From an uncultured Nitrospiraceae bacterium (GTDB taxonomy: Bacteria > Nitrospirota > Thermodesulfovibrionia > Thermodesulfovibrionales > Dissulfurispiraceae), in the NCBI GenBank assembly GCA_903822005.1, contig CAIJNL010000011.1:23722-87721 (forward strand): 64,000 nt of DNA. Direction: 5' to 3'. The notes under the pieces are model-generated. The model had not been told where the DNA came from. It saw nothing but the letters and a program-made list of their open reading frames with translations, and searched no databases. Below are positions 45,501-53,938 of this stretch, in pieces. Made by a program: the position numbers and the translations under genes. Position 1 is the first letter of the stretch; each line of letters starts with the position of its first letter.

Positions 45501-46434
45501 ATACGCGATCGAAGTCGTGAAGCTGACGAAACGCTACGGGGATTTAGCGGCGGTCAACGACATATCGTTCACTGTCAGCAAAGGAGAGGTGTTCGCCCTG
45601 CTCGGTCCTAACGGAGCGGGCAAGACCACCACCGTTGAGATCATCAGCACAATTCGTACTCCCACATCGGGAAAACTGATGCTTCTCGGGATGGACGTCA
45701 CGCGGCAGAAGAGCGGCATCGTTCCCCGCATAGGTGTCCTACCGCAGGGCTTCAGCTCGTTCGACAGGCTAACGGTCAGGGAGACCATCCAGTACTATTC
45801 AAGGCTTTTCGGCACGAACACCGATATCGACGGATTGATTGAGCTTGTGAATATCAAAGACAAGGCCAAAGTGCAGTACAAGAAGCTGTCCGGGGGCTTA
45901 AGGCAGCGCCTTGGAATTGCGATCGCTCTTGTGAACGACCCCGAGGTTGTGTTCCTCGACGAGCCAACTACAGGTCTCGACCCACGCGCTAGACGCGAGG
46001 TATGGGAAGTTCTGCAGGGCCTGAAGAACAGAGGTAAGACGGTATTTCTGACCACGCACTATATGGAAGAAGCAGAGCTTCTTGCGGACACGGTTGCCAT
46101 CATTTCAAAGGGGAAGATCATCGCGAAAGGCTCTCCCGGAGAACTTATCGAAAATAACACAAATTACCTGGTCCTGACATTGCGGTGCGCGGATAATAAA
46201 GCCTTTGAAATCGTCCGGAAGATGGGTTTCGAGCCGGTCCTCAACGGCAACAAAGAAATCAGGATCAGGATGGAGCACAAGGACGATGTGCAGAAGATAC
46301 TAAACGCCATCACGGATGCCGGGGCCCTCTATCTGGGCCTGGACGTACGGAAACCAAACCTTGAGGAGGTCTTCCTGAAGCTCACTGGAGAGGCTCTCCT
46401 TTCTGATCCAGTCGTGGAAAGGGGGGTGGTATGA
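45484..46434 (+). CDS. ABC transporter ATP-binding protein (ABC-2 exporter type)
   Basis: 316 residues. Walker A GPNGAGKTTT, Q-loop in VLPQGFSSFDRLTV, signature LSGGLRQRLGIAIAL, Walker B VVFLDEPTTGLDPRARRE and the H-switch LTTHYMEEAELLAD. The C-terminal 80-residue extension is typical of the DrrA/NodI-like drug, glycolipid and polysaccharide exporters. It pairs with the permease encoded next, whose ATG overlaps its TGA. In this setting it is probably the motor that flips or exports the lipid made by the upstream enzymes. Confidence 0.92.
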   Translation: MTKDAEYAIEVVKLTKRYGDLAAVNDISFTVSKGEVFALLGPNGAGKTTTVEIISTIRTPTSGKLMLLGMDVTRQKSGIVPRIGVLPQGFSSFDRLTVRETIQYYSRLFGTNTDIDGLIELVNIKDKAKVQYKKLSGGLRQRLGIAIALVNDPEVVFLDEPTTGLDPRARREVWEVLQGLKNRGKTVFLTTHYMEEAELLADTVAIISKGKIIAKGSPGELIENNTNYLVLTLRCADNKAFEIVRKMGFEPVLNGNKEIRIRMEHKDDVQKILNAITDAGALYLGLDVRKPNLEEVFLKLTGEALLSDPVVERGVV

Positions 46435-47546
46435 ACCTGCGCGTCGTAGGCGCAAATCTCATAGTTAAACTTAAGTGTGTCTGGCGAGAGAAGACCACCA
46501 TGTTCTTCACCATTGCGTTCCCGATCATACTGATACTCGTATTCGGCACGATCTTTATGAGCCAGGACAATGTCGGCTTCCACCTTTGCGTGCAGGACCT
46601 CGACCAGACGACTTTGTCGGCAAAGGCCATCGCGACACTCGAGCGCGATGGGAAGTTCAAGATAACCAGGGTCGACCCGGCCGCTAACGTCAACCAGTAC
46701 GTCAGGGAAAACAAGGTCGACCTTGTGATGATCATACCCAGAGGCCTTGAAAGTTCTATTGTGCAGAATGTGACGCGCAAGGACCCCAAGGCATTTGTCA
46801 CCATCACCTATATTTACGACCCCAGCTCTTCTTCGGTGCTCACAAAGATACAGATCCTCAACGCGGTGCTTGCCGGCATTAACCAGAAGCTGTCCGGGAA
46901 GTCGCCGGTCATCAGATCGGCCGAGACATCTATTCTCACCAGAAAATACCGGTTCATCGAATTCTTTGTCCCGGGCATTATCGCGATGGCGGTCATGAGT
47001 TTGAGCCTGTTCGGCACCGTTAACCTGAACACAGAGCTGCGGCAGAAGGGCATAATCAGGAAACTCTCCACCACACCCATCACCCGCACTGACTGGATAC
47101 TGTCGGATATCCTTTACCAGTTCACGCTCGCGGTCGGATCCACGATTGCGATGCTGCTTGTGAGCTACATCGTATTTGATGTAAGACTGAATCTGGACGC
47201 CTGGCTCCCCGCGTTCATCCTTCTCGATGTATTCGCGTTTGTCGGAATCGGGATGATACTCACCCGTTTCGCCAGGGAGGCGCAGAGCGCGGCAGCAGCA
47301 GCAAACGCGGTCAGTTTTCCGATGATGTTCCTATCTGGCAGTTTCTTCCCTGTCGAGTTGATGCCCGGGTTCCTGCAGACAATCGCCAAAATACTGCCGC
47401 TGTATTACGTTAACGAAGGGCTGCGGTCCGCGATGGTATTTGAAGACGATATGGCCGCGCTGCGCGCCGCCGCTGTCATAGGGGCTTTTGCGGCCGTGGT
47501 CTTCATCCTTGGCATAATGGCCACCAAATGGGAAGAGGGCCAGTGA
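46431..47546 (+). CDS. ABC-2 type permease
   Basis: 371 residues. One N-terminal TM helix (about 23-43, MFFTIAFPIILILVFGTIFM), an extracytoplasmic domain of about 130 residues, and five C-terminal helices from residue 178 (FFVPGIIAMAVMSLSLFGTV) to 365. The motif NTELRQKGIIRKLSTTPI and the FLSGSFFPVELMP loop are standard for ABC-2 family permeases (YhgE/DrrB-like). The large loop after TM1 places it with exporters of lipids or drugs. Coupled to the ATPase gene by ATGA and to the next gene by overlap. Confidence 0.9.
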   Translation: MNLRVVGANLIVKLKCVWREKTTMFFTIAFPIILILVFGTIFMSQDNVGFHLCVQDLDQTTLSAKAIATLERDGKFKITRVDPAANVNQYVRENKVDLVMIIPRGLESSIVQNVTRKDPKAFVTITYIYDPSSSSVLTKIQILNAVLAGINQKLSGKSPVIRSAETSILTRKYRFIEFFVPGIIAMAVMSLSLFGTVNLNTELRQKGIIRKLSTTPITRTDWILSDILYQFTLAVGSTIAMLLVSYIVFDVRLNLDAWLPAFILLDVFAFVGIGMILTRFAREAQSAAAAANAVSFPMMFLSGSFFPVELMPGFLQTIAKILPLYYVNEGLRSAMVFEDDMAALRAAAVIGAFAAVVFILGIMATKWEEGQ

Positions 47547-49309
47547 CGGCAATATACCTCCAAAACGCTGTTACTCAGTCACCCTGTCCCCTTGCACTGA
47601 CGGCCTTTATTGCAGCTGCGCTCGCTGTCCTCATCGATCTCATTTTCAGGTTCCGTGATTACCGCGCTCTCCTGAATTCCCTTTCATCTTACGGCGTCAT
47701 GAAGTCCTTGGGTGCCTTCATGCTGGTATTCCTGCAGGTGATCGCTCTTTTCTATCTCATCCTGCTCCTGCCGGCACCTCTGCTGGCGGTCGCACTGCTT
47801 TTTTCCGGGTTTATTGTTATCGTCCAACTATCTTATTGGCTTACTTTATCCCAGTTCATGACCGGCACCGACCTGTTTCTCGCAGTGACCGTCAGCGGGG
47901 CCCATCGGGTAGCCGCCATCTTGAGCTTCTTTAAGCCGCACGTCCTGTTGTATGCTCTTCCATACATACTCATCCTTTCCGTACTTATCCTCGCGCCGCC
48001 TGTATCATCCCCTGTAATGATACTCGCGCTCAGCATACTTCCGGTGCTTTACCTCCTGGTTTCAAATTACGTTCTCTTCCTTTACGTGCCGGAACGCAGC
48101 TTTCATCTGAATCCGCTTACCTCCTTTCTCCGGTCATTACTTCATTGCAAGTTTGAAAGCCAGCGTAAATATCGTGGTCCGCGGGACGACCTGCCTCCGT
48201 TTCGCGCCTCTGCAAGGCCGCTCGACAGCATCATATATGTGATCGATGAGTCGGTCCGCGGCAGCAATCTCAGCCTGAACGGCTACCCGCGTGCCACCAC
48301 CCCGTTCCTTCAATCCCTTGAAACCCGTGGCCTGCTGAAGAATCTGGGCATTTGTGTCGCGGCTGCTTCCTATACCCACATAAGCAATGCCTATTTAATT
48401 ACCGGTCACAACGCATTTCCCGACAGCGCCTTTCGAACCGTCAAGAACCCGACCATATTTGACTTCGCAAAGAAAATGGGCTACGAGACTATCTGCATTG
48501 ACATCAACCGGGTCTACCCTTTTGCGCAAATGAACGCGGCAGGGACTGGTCCCGTAAGATCCCTGGACAGGTGGATGACCGATCAATCGTTCAGGGAGCA
48601 CCGGGACGATCCAGATACCACGCTGGATTTGTGTATAGCCCGCTTTCTCAGCAGTCTTCTGAATGAAAGCGGAGGCTATTTTATTGTCGTCAATAAGCAG
48701 GGGCTTCATTTCCACTATAGCAATAAATATCCTGCCGATATGGCCTCTACTATCTGGAAGCCGGTTATGAAGGCACTGGAATCCATTGACCCCAGCGCGG
48801 CGGGACGTGAAAAGCTCGTAAATACCTACGACAACGGGATACGCTTTCAGGTGGATGAATTCTTCAGGATCATTGTCTCCAAAACGACAAATCAGAATTA
48901 CGCCATCCTGTACACATCGGACCATGGCCAGACCTTGTCGGAACATGGGCAGGTGTATACCCATATGAAGCCTGACAAGGAGGTCGTTGATGTGCCGGAT
49001 TTTCTTGTTTCAGGCGAGAGTTACAGCAAGAAAGGCCTCATGGACGGCATCGCGCAGGGCATAAGGGTGTCCCACCTCAACAATTTCGCTACCCTTCTCG
49101 ACCTGATGGATGTACCGATTTCTTTGCGGGTTCTTCCTTACGACAAATCGATTTTCGATTTGAACGCCGAGGACAACATATCGCGCTATTATATGAGCGG
49201 CTCTCTTCATGGGTCCGGTGATTACGTGGTGAAGAGTATATCTACGCCACCGGATGCGGGCTGGGGCATTTCGAGACCTGTCGACAAAGGAGTCATGGCG
49301 GAAATATGA
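47543..49309 (+). CDS. Membrane sulfatase-fold transferase, EptA/phosphoethanolamine-transferase-like
   Basis: About 588 residues. GTG 47543 (GTGA overlap with the permease stop, GAGG four nt upstream) is preferred; ATG 47528 would add five residues. Five N-terminal TM helices (about 17-180) are followed by a periplasmic alkaline-phosphatase-fold domain: IYVIDESVRGSNLSLNGYPRATTP, with the acidic metal ligand where EptA has GES; the probable nucleophile Thr in AASYTHISNAY; and YTSDHGQTLSEHGQVYTHM. These are hallmarks of enzymes that move phosphoethanolamine or similar phospho-groups from phospholipids to surface lipids. It would decorate the exported product of this operon. The donor and acceptor are inferred. 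Confidence 0.85.
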   Translation: MTAIYLQNAVTQSPCPLALTAFIAAALAVLIDLIFRFRDYRALLNSLSSYGVMKSLGAFMLVFLQVIALFYLILLLPAPLLAVALLFSGFIVIVQLSYWLTLSQFMTGTDLFLAVTVSGAHRVAAILSFFKPHVLLYALPYILILSVLILAPPVSSPVMILALSILPVLYLLVSNYVLFLYVPERSFHLNPLTSFLRSLLHCKFESQRKYRGPRDDLPPFRASARPLDSIIYVIDESVRGSNLSLNGYPRATTPFLQSLETRGLLKNLGICVAAASYTHISNAYLITGHNAFPDSAFRTVKNPTIFDFAKKMGYETICIDINRVYPFAQMNAAGTGPVRSLDRWMTDQSFREHRDDPDTTLDLCIARFLSSLLNESGGYFIVVNKQGLHFHYSNKYPADMASTIWKPVMKALESIDPSAAGREKLVNTYDNGIRFQVDEFFRIIVSKTTNQNYAILYTSDHGQTLSEHGQVYTHMKPDKEVVDVPDFLVSGESYSKKGLMDGIAQGIRVSHLNNFATLLDLMDVPISLRVLPYDKSIFDLNAEDNISRYYMSGSLHGSGDYVVKSISTPPDAGWGISRPVDKGVMAEI

Positions 49310-50655
49310 AAATCAAGCTTATCGCACCACATGGGGAGCGCGAAGACGCGATATCGACCCCGTTCAAACTGCAGAGGGTAAATCTTCCTCTTCTGGCGGC
49401 GCTCACCCCGCCCGGCCACGAGATTACAATCGTCGAGGAATCTTTTGCTCCTGATGACTTAAATCAGGATGTGGATTTAGTCGGCATCACAGTCCTGACT
49501 GAACTTGCGTCGAGGGCCTATCAGATCGGTGACGCCTATCGCCGAAAGGGCGTGAAGGTGGTGATGGGAGGAATACACCCCACCGTGATGCCTGAAGAAG
49601 CCCTGGGGCATGCAGACGCCGTAGTCGTAGGGGAAGCGGAGGGTATCTGGCCGCAGCTTGTATCGGATGCCTCTGCGGGACAGATGCAAAAAATATATCG
49701 TGCTGGTAATATATCCGATCTCAGAGGTCTCCCGAAACCGCGGCGGGATATTTTACCCGGCAGCCAATGCAAGGGCTACATCCCGGTCCCAATAGGAGTC
49801 GAGACATCCCGCGGCTGTCCGTACGATTGCGAATTCTGCTGCATTGGCTCGACCTCGAAGCAGCAATATCGGGTAAGACCGGTTCAGGAGGTGATCGAAG
49901 AGATAGAGGCCATTGATTCTCCTCACCTCTTCTTCGTCGATGATGCCCTTGGACTGAATCGCAGTGCAGCCAGGAAGCTTTTTACTGAAATGATACCTCT
50001 AAAGCGGCGATGGCTGGCGCAAGGCACGGTATCGCTGGCTGAAGATCCGGAACTGCTGGCATTAATGAAACGCGCGGGGTGCCTGGGTCTTTTGATCGGA
50101 TTCGAATCTGTGCAGAAAGGCGCACAGGATGAGGTGAATAAAATAAAGAACCTGAGGATCGATTTTTATGAAGCAATGAGGCGATTCCATCACGAAGGGT
50201 TCGGAATACTTGGCTGTTTTGTTTTTGGTTTTGATTACGAAAACAAGAATGTGTTCGATCAGACTTTTGAGTTTATAATGGGGAGCAGCATTGATGCTGT
50301 CCAGCTGAGGATTCTCACGCCTTATCCCGGAACCCGTTTATATGAGCGCCTCGACAGGGAAGGCAGGTTGTTCTCGCGTGACTGGTGGCTCCATGGATAT
50401 CCTCCGGATACACTCCTATATCAGCCAACGGGCATGACTGCGGACGAACTCATTAACGGTTTCGTCCATTTGAACAGACAAGCCTATTCTCTCGGCGCGA
50501 TGACAAAAAGATTCTTTGGCATGAGCCCATGGAAACGAGGATTGTTCGGCTGCCAGGTGTATGCAGGGATCAATCTTTCCACCCGGCATCGTTATTTCAA
50601 AAGCCTTAAGAATCCTCAGCCATTTGTCGGGCTTCCAGCTCAAACCGTAGTGTAA
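49306..50655 (+). CDS. B12-binding radical SAM enzyme (DUF4070 / hopanoid-modifying-like)
   Basis: 449 residues. N-terminal cobalamin-binding region about 1-150 (NLPLLAALTPPGHEITIVEE, VVMGGIHPTVMPEEAL, ADAVVVGEAEGIW). The radical SAM barrel carries the [4Fe-4S] motif ETSRGCPYDCEFCCIGS (CxxxCxxC) near residue 170. The C-terminal part (RILTPYPGTRLYERLDREGR, and FHLN-like tail) matches the DUF4070 type seen in hopanoid C-methylases such as HpnP and in many uncharacterised enzymes. The ATG overlaps the transferase stop (ATGA). Likely roles are methylation or C-C bond chemistry on the acyl chain. It is the last gene of the operon. Confidence 0.88.
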   Translation: MKIKLIAPHGEREDAISTPFKLQRVNLPLLAALTPPGHEITIVEESFAPDDLNQDVDLVGITVLTELASRAYQIGDAYRRKGVKVVMGGIHPTVMPEEALGHADAVVVGEAEGIWPQLVSDASAGQMQKIYRAGNISDLRGLPKPRRDILPGSQCKGYIPVPIGVETSRGCPYDCEFCCIGSTSKQQYRVRPVQEVIEEIEAIDSPHLFFVDDALGLNRSAARKLFTEMIPLKRRWLAQGTVSLAEDPELLALMKRAGCLGLLIGFESVQKGAQDEVNKIKNLRIDFYEAMRRFHHEGFGILGCFVFGFDYENKNVFDQTFEFIMGSSIDAVQLRILTPYPGTRLYERLDREGRLFSRDWWLHGYPPDTLLYQPTGMTADELINGFVHLNRQAYSLGAMTKRFFGMSPWKRGLFGCQVYAGINLSTRHRYFKSLKNPQPFVGLPAQTVV

Positions 50656-50657
50656 AG

Positions 50658-50709
50658 AGGGGACAGTTCTAATAATTTGGCATATGCCTGATATATAGAA
50701 CTGTCCCCT
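50658..50709. repeat. Long hairpin element (REP/RAYT-like) between convergent operons
   Basis: AGGGGACAGTTCTA (50658-50671) pairs exactly with TAGAACTGTCCCCT (50696-50709); inside the 24-nt loop is a second perfect palindrome, GGCATATGCC. It lies 2 bp after the radical SAM stop and 14 bp before the end of the MmgE/PrpD gene. GGGGACAG...CTGTCCCC elements are familiar as dispersed copies in Nitrospirota and Desulfobacterota genomes, often beside Y1 (REP-associated) transposases. It may also terminate both transcripts. Confidence 0.6.
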
Positions 50710-50722
50710 TTTGGCCAGATGA

Positions 50723-52288
50723 TTATTTACGGGACTTCTTTGGAGATTTAGTTGTCCTCGATACTTTCTTTGCCTTACTCTTCGGGGCTTTCTTTGCCTT
50801 GCTCTTTGGAGCAGTCTTTGCCTTGCTCTTTGGAGCAGTCTTTGCCTTACTCTTCGCAGCAGTCTTTGCCTTACTCTTCGCAGCAGTCTTTGCCTTACTC
50901 TTCACAGCCGGCTTTGCCTTGCTCTTCGTCTTGGTACTGGCCTTAGCTTTCACCCCTGCCTTGATTATGCCGGCTGTACTGGGTGCCTTCTCTATGTTCC
51001 AGCACGCATCCATCAGTGCGCTCGCCTGGGCTGCAGGCAGAATCTCGGTCGCCAGACTGGTAAATTTAGCTTCGAGCTGTTTATCTGTCATTGGCGCCGC
51101 GATGCTGCCGATGGCATGCTCGATAAATTTATGCAGCCTTCTGCCGTCTTTCAGCGTAATGGTCATGTCGACCTGGTCCGGCTTTATGGCTGCATCAACT
51201 GTCGCGTTTACCTTGTCACGCAGGGTTGTGGTCCTGACATCACGCACTGCCCTGTCGCTGTACTGATGTTCTCCGGCCGTGCCGTCGATGATTGCTATCG
51301 CAACCGAATGGAATACGCTGAACTTGCCCTCAAGTCCGAGCTGCGGTGTCTTTTTGCCAGTCAGTTCCAGCACAAGCGGATGAACCCTCATCTCAATACC
51401 TTCAACCATCTCCGGCTGCAGATTGTGCTCATTTCGCAGCTGGATGGCCGCATCGATTGCCGGATGAATGACTATGCCGCAGGCAAATGGCTTGTAGGAA
51501 TTCAGCGCAGCTTCATAGCGCTGTCCGAGACCCTCTGTGATCTCGCTGAAGTCCTGTTTGGTGCTGATCGTGTTGGCCCAGCCCCGTTTGGCTTCAATCA
51601 TGCCCTGAGAGCTCGTAAAATTCCTGGCCGCAAGCAGTGCCGCCAGCATGCCGTTGCTGGCTGTCCGGCCGACGTTAAAGCATTTGTTCATGGAGCCAAA
51701 AGATTCGCGCAGACCAACGGGCTGCGATGCCGCTATGCCCAGGGCCCACACCATCTGCTGCTCAGTTAATCCGAGCAGCTTGCCTGTTGCCGCTGCCGCT
51801 CCAAACACCCCCGCGGTTCCGGAGATGTGCCAGCCGATATCATAGTGGTCTGGATATACTGTGTTACCAATCCTGCATGCGGTTTCGACGCCCAAAACAA
51901 GGGCATTGAGGAAGTCTTTGCCTGAGACAGGTTTGTACTCTGATAAGGCAAGTATGGCCGACACTGTCGTGCCTCCCGGGTGAACCACCGTTTTTAAATG
52001 AGTATCGTCCATATCGAATACATGACTGCTGAGGCCATTGATGAAGGCCGCGTTCATGATATCCAGCCGCTCGTTCCGGCCAAGCAGGCTGGCCTGTTTA
52101 GGTCCGGAAAAGGGATCTACGGCGGCGATTGCCCGATCTATTGTCTCATGATGTGATCCGCCGACTGCGACTCCAACATAGTTGAGCAGCGTACGGACAC
52201 CTTCCTTGCGTACGTTTGCCGGCAAGTCTTCGTAACGGGCGCTTACGATATAGCGTGCAAGAGCCTGAGTCACATTTTGTGCAGACAT
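50723..52288 (-). CDS. MmgE/PrpD family protein with a histone-H1-like tail
   Basis: 521 residues. Residues 1-440 are a normal MmgE/PrpD enzyme: LLNYVGVAVGGSHHETIDRA, 'FINGLSSHVFDMDDTHLKTV', HPGGTTVSAILALSEYKPVSG, GWHISGTAGVFGAAAATGKL and AAMTDKQLEAKF-like C-terminal part. Family members are 2-methylcitrate dehydratase, cis-aconitate decarboxylase and iminodisuccinate epimerase. The last 75-80 residues are extraordinary: Lys/Ala/Ser/Thr-rich octapeptide repeats (AKSKAKTA), like bacterial histone-H1-like proteins. The substrate is probably a hydroxy-tricarboxylic or -dicarboxylic acid, given the DASS carrier and isopropylmalate-type dehydrogenase upstream in the same operon. Confidence 0.85.
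   Translation of the reverse strand: MSAQNVTQALARYIVSARYEDLPANVRKEGVRTLLNYVGVAVGGSHHETIDRAIAAVDPFSGPKQASLLGRNERLDIMNAAFINGLSSHVFDMDDTHLKTVVHPGGTTVSAILALSEYKPVSGKDFLNALVLGVETACRIGNTVYPDHYDIGWHISGTAGVFGAAAATGKLLGLTEQQMVWALGIAASQPVGLRESFGSMNKCFNVGRTASNGMLAALLAARNFTSSQGMIEAKRGWANTISTKQDFSEITEGLGQRYEAALNSYKPFACGIVIHPAIDAAIQLRNEHNLQPEMVEGIEMRVHPLVLELTGKKTPQLGLEGKFSVFHSVAIAIIDGTAGEHQYSDRAVRDVRTTTLRDKVNATVDAAIKPDQVDMTITLKDGRRLHKFIEHAIGSIAAPMTDKQLEAKFTSLATEILPAAQASALMDACWNIEKAPSTAGIIKAGVKAKASTKTKSKAKPAVKSKAKTAAKSKAKTAAKSKAKTAPKSKAKTAPKSKAKKAPKSKAKKVSRTTKSPKKSRK
50768..50935 (-). repeat. 24-bp tandem repeat encoding the octapeptide tail
   Basis: Seven consecutive 24-bp units (plus-strand core CTTTGCCTTACTCTT) with a few substitutions, mostly silent or switching Ala/Pro. 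The whole-codon period keeps the frame, so copy number may vary by slippage without loss of function. Confidence 0.9.
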
Positions 52289-52325
52289 AATATGTTCTCC
52301 TTTCGAATAATTGGTTTGCCGGTTT

Positions 52326-53729
52326 CTACCAAAGACCGATTACTTTCCACCAGATTGAGCCTATTCCCGCCCAAATAACAATGTTGATAAGAGAAATATA
52401 GAATCCCAGTTTCCACCATGTCCCCTGGTCAACATACCCGGCTCCAAAATAAATCGGGGATGGTCCTGTTGCGTAATGAGTAAGTGACTGGGAAAGGTGC
52501 GTAAAATAAGCCAGCACTATCATAACTAACATAGGAGGCGCGCCGGTTGCAAGGCCAACTGCGCCGAAAGCCGGCAACAGGGCCGTAACATGGGCCGACA
52601 TGCTGGCGAAAGCATAATGGATATAAAAGTATGAAAGCGCCAATATCGCCAGCGCCACCGGCCAGGTGAAGCCGGCAATGCTGGCGCCCACGATCTTGGC
52701 AAACCATGCAATAAATCCCAGCTTGTTCAGACCATCGGCCAGGGCCACGAGGCTGCCCATCCATATCAGAGTATCCCAGGCGCTGTCTTCTTCAACCATA
52801 TCCTTCCAGGTGATTATATTCGCTAGAATCATAACTATGACCCCGGCCATTGCTACAATGGTCGGCTCGATGTGGTTGTATTGATGCGTGGTCCAAAGGC
52901 TCAGCATCAGGACAAAAATGCCGATCAGCATTTTTTCCGCGGTCTTCATCGGCCCCAGTTTTTCGAGTTCGCTTTTGGCCAATTGATGCGCCTCTGGAGT
53001 ATTCTTGATTTCCGGCGGATATACTTTATAGAGAAAATAGGGTAGTACAAGTATCGAAATGATACCCGGAACAAGAGCGCCCAGCGTCCACGTCACCCAC
53101 TCAATCCGCAGGTTAAACGTGCTGAGCGCAAGAGCCGCAAATAGTACGTTGGCTGATGAAGCGGTCATGAACATCGTGGAGGTGATGCCGTTTCCCTGAT
53201 ATTCGGAAAACATGAGGAAGGACCCGATCCGTCGGGCCGTAGGCCCCGGCTGCGAATTGAAGACTTCGCACAGACTGCGCACGATCGGGAATATCACTCC
53301 TCCGGAGCGCGCCGTAGTTGAGGGAGTTGCCGGTGCCAGCACAAGGTCGCTGAGTATGATAGCGTACGAAAGACCGAGGGTCTTGTGCCCGATTGCTTTA
53401 ACGATCTGGTATGCGATCCGGCGTCCCAATCCGGTTTTGATAAACGCCCTCGAAAACAGGAACGCCGAGACGATGAGCCAAATGGTAGTATTGCTGTACC
53501 CGGCCAAGGCTTCAGACGGCTTCAGTGCTCCGGAGAGTGCAGACAAGGTAACACCGGCAAAGGCGACGGCCCCGATCGGAATGGGTTTGATAATAAAACC
53601 AGCAATCGTCGCAACGAAAATAGCGAGAAGATGCCAGGCGGCAGGTGTCAGTCCTTCCGGCCTCGGGAAAAACCATATTGCAGCACCAATTCCCACAACA
53701 AAAAGACATTGAACAAGTTTGTTATTCAC
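52326..53729 (-). CDS. DASS (SLC13/CitT-like) anion:sodium or antiport carrier
   Basis: 467 residues with about 11-13 membrane helices. Family signatures: 'GYSNTTIWLIVSAFLFSRAF', VLAPATPSTTARSGGVIFPIV and 'YATGPSPIYFGAGYVDQGTW', with the two SNT/TxxT-type ligand loops. CitT, TtdT and plastid DiT1 belong here; they move citrate, tartrate, succinate or oxoglutarate. It lies 37 bp upstream of the MmgE/PrpD gene and 209 bp downstream of the dehydrogenase gene on the same strand. It most likely imports the acid that the two enzymes degrade. No long open frame occurs in the 53730-53938 gap. Confidence 0.9.
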   Translation of the reverse strand: MNNKLVQCLFVVGIGAAIWFFPRPEGLTPAAWHLLAIFVATIAGFIIKPIPIGAVAFAGVTLSALSGALKPSEALAGYSNTTIWLIVSAFLFSRAFIKTGLGRRIAYQIVKAIGHKTLGLSYAIILSDLVLAPATPSTTARSGGVIFPIVRSLCEVFNSQPGPTARRIGSFLMFSEYQGNGITSTMFMTASSANVLFAALALSTFNLRIEWVTWTLGALVPGIISILVLPYFLYKVYPPEIKNTPEAHQLAKSELEKLGPMKTAEKMLIGIFVLMLSLWTTHQYNHIEPTIVAMAGVIVMILANIITWKDMVEEDSAWDTLIWMGSLVALADGLNKLGFIAWFAKIVGASIAGFTWPVALAILALSYFYIHYAFASMSAHVTALLPAFGAVGLATGAPPMLVMIVLAYFTHLSQSLTHYATGPSPIYFGAGYVDQGTWWKLGFYISLINIVIWAGIGSIWWKVIGLW

Positions 53730-53938
53730 TTCTGGTCTCCTTTCACACTTGAGTAAAATTTGACAACCGGTGGTGAAAACTGCATGAATCTCTGCTGCTT
53801 TTTACAGCGCGACTGAGAAAATAATATTTAAAGCATGATGGTAACTGTCCGGATCTGTCAAGCGGGACAATCTGAACTTGAGCCCTATTCTTCAATGATA
53901 GGCTCCTTTCACCCTGATTTCCCGGTTGGCAAAATATG

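Noticed and set aside
50768..50935. Possible CRISPR-like repeats
   Set aside because: The 24-bp units are contiguous with no spacers, stay in frame, and encode an octapeptide tail.
51116..51769. 217-codon plus-strand frame opposite the MmgE/PrpD gene
   Set aside because: Antisense shadow; the MmgE/PrpD motifs are all on the minus strand.
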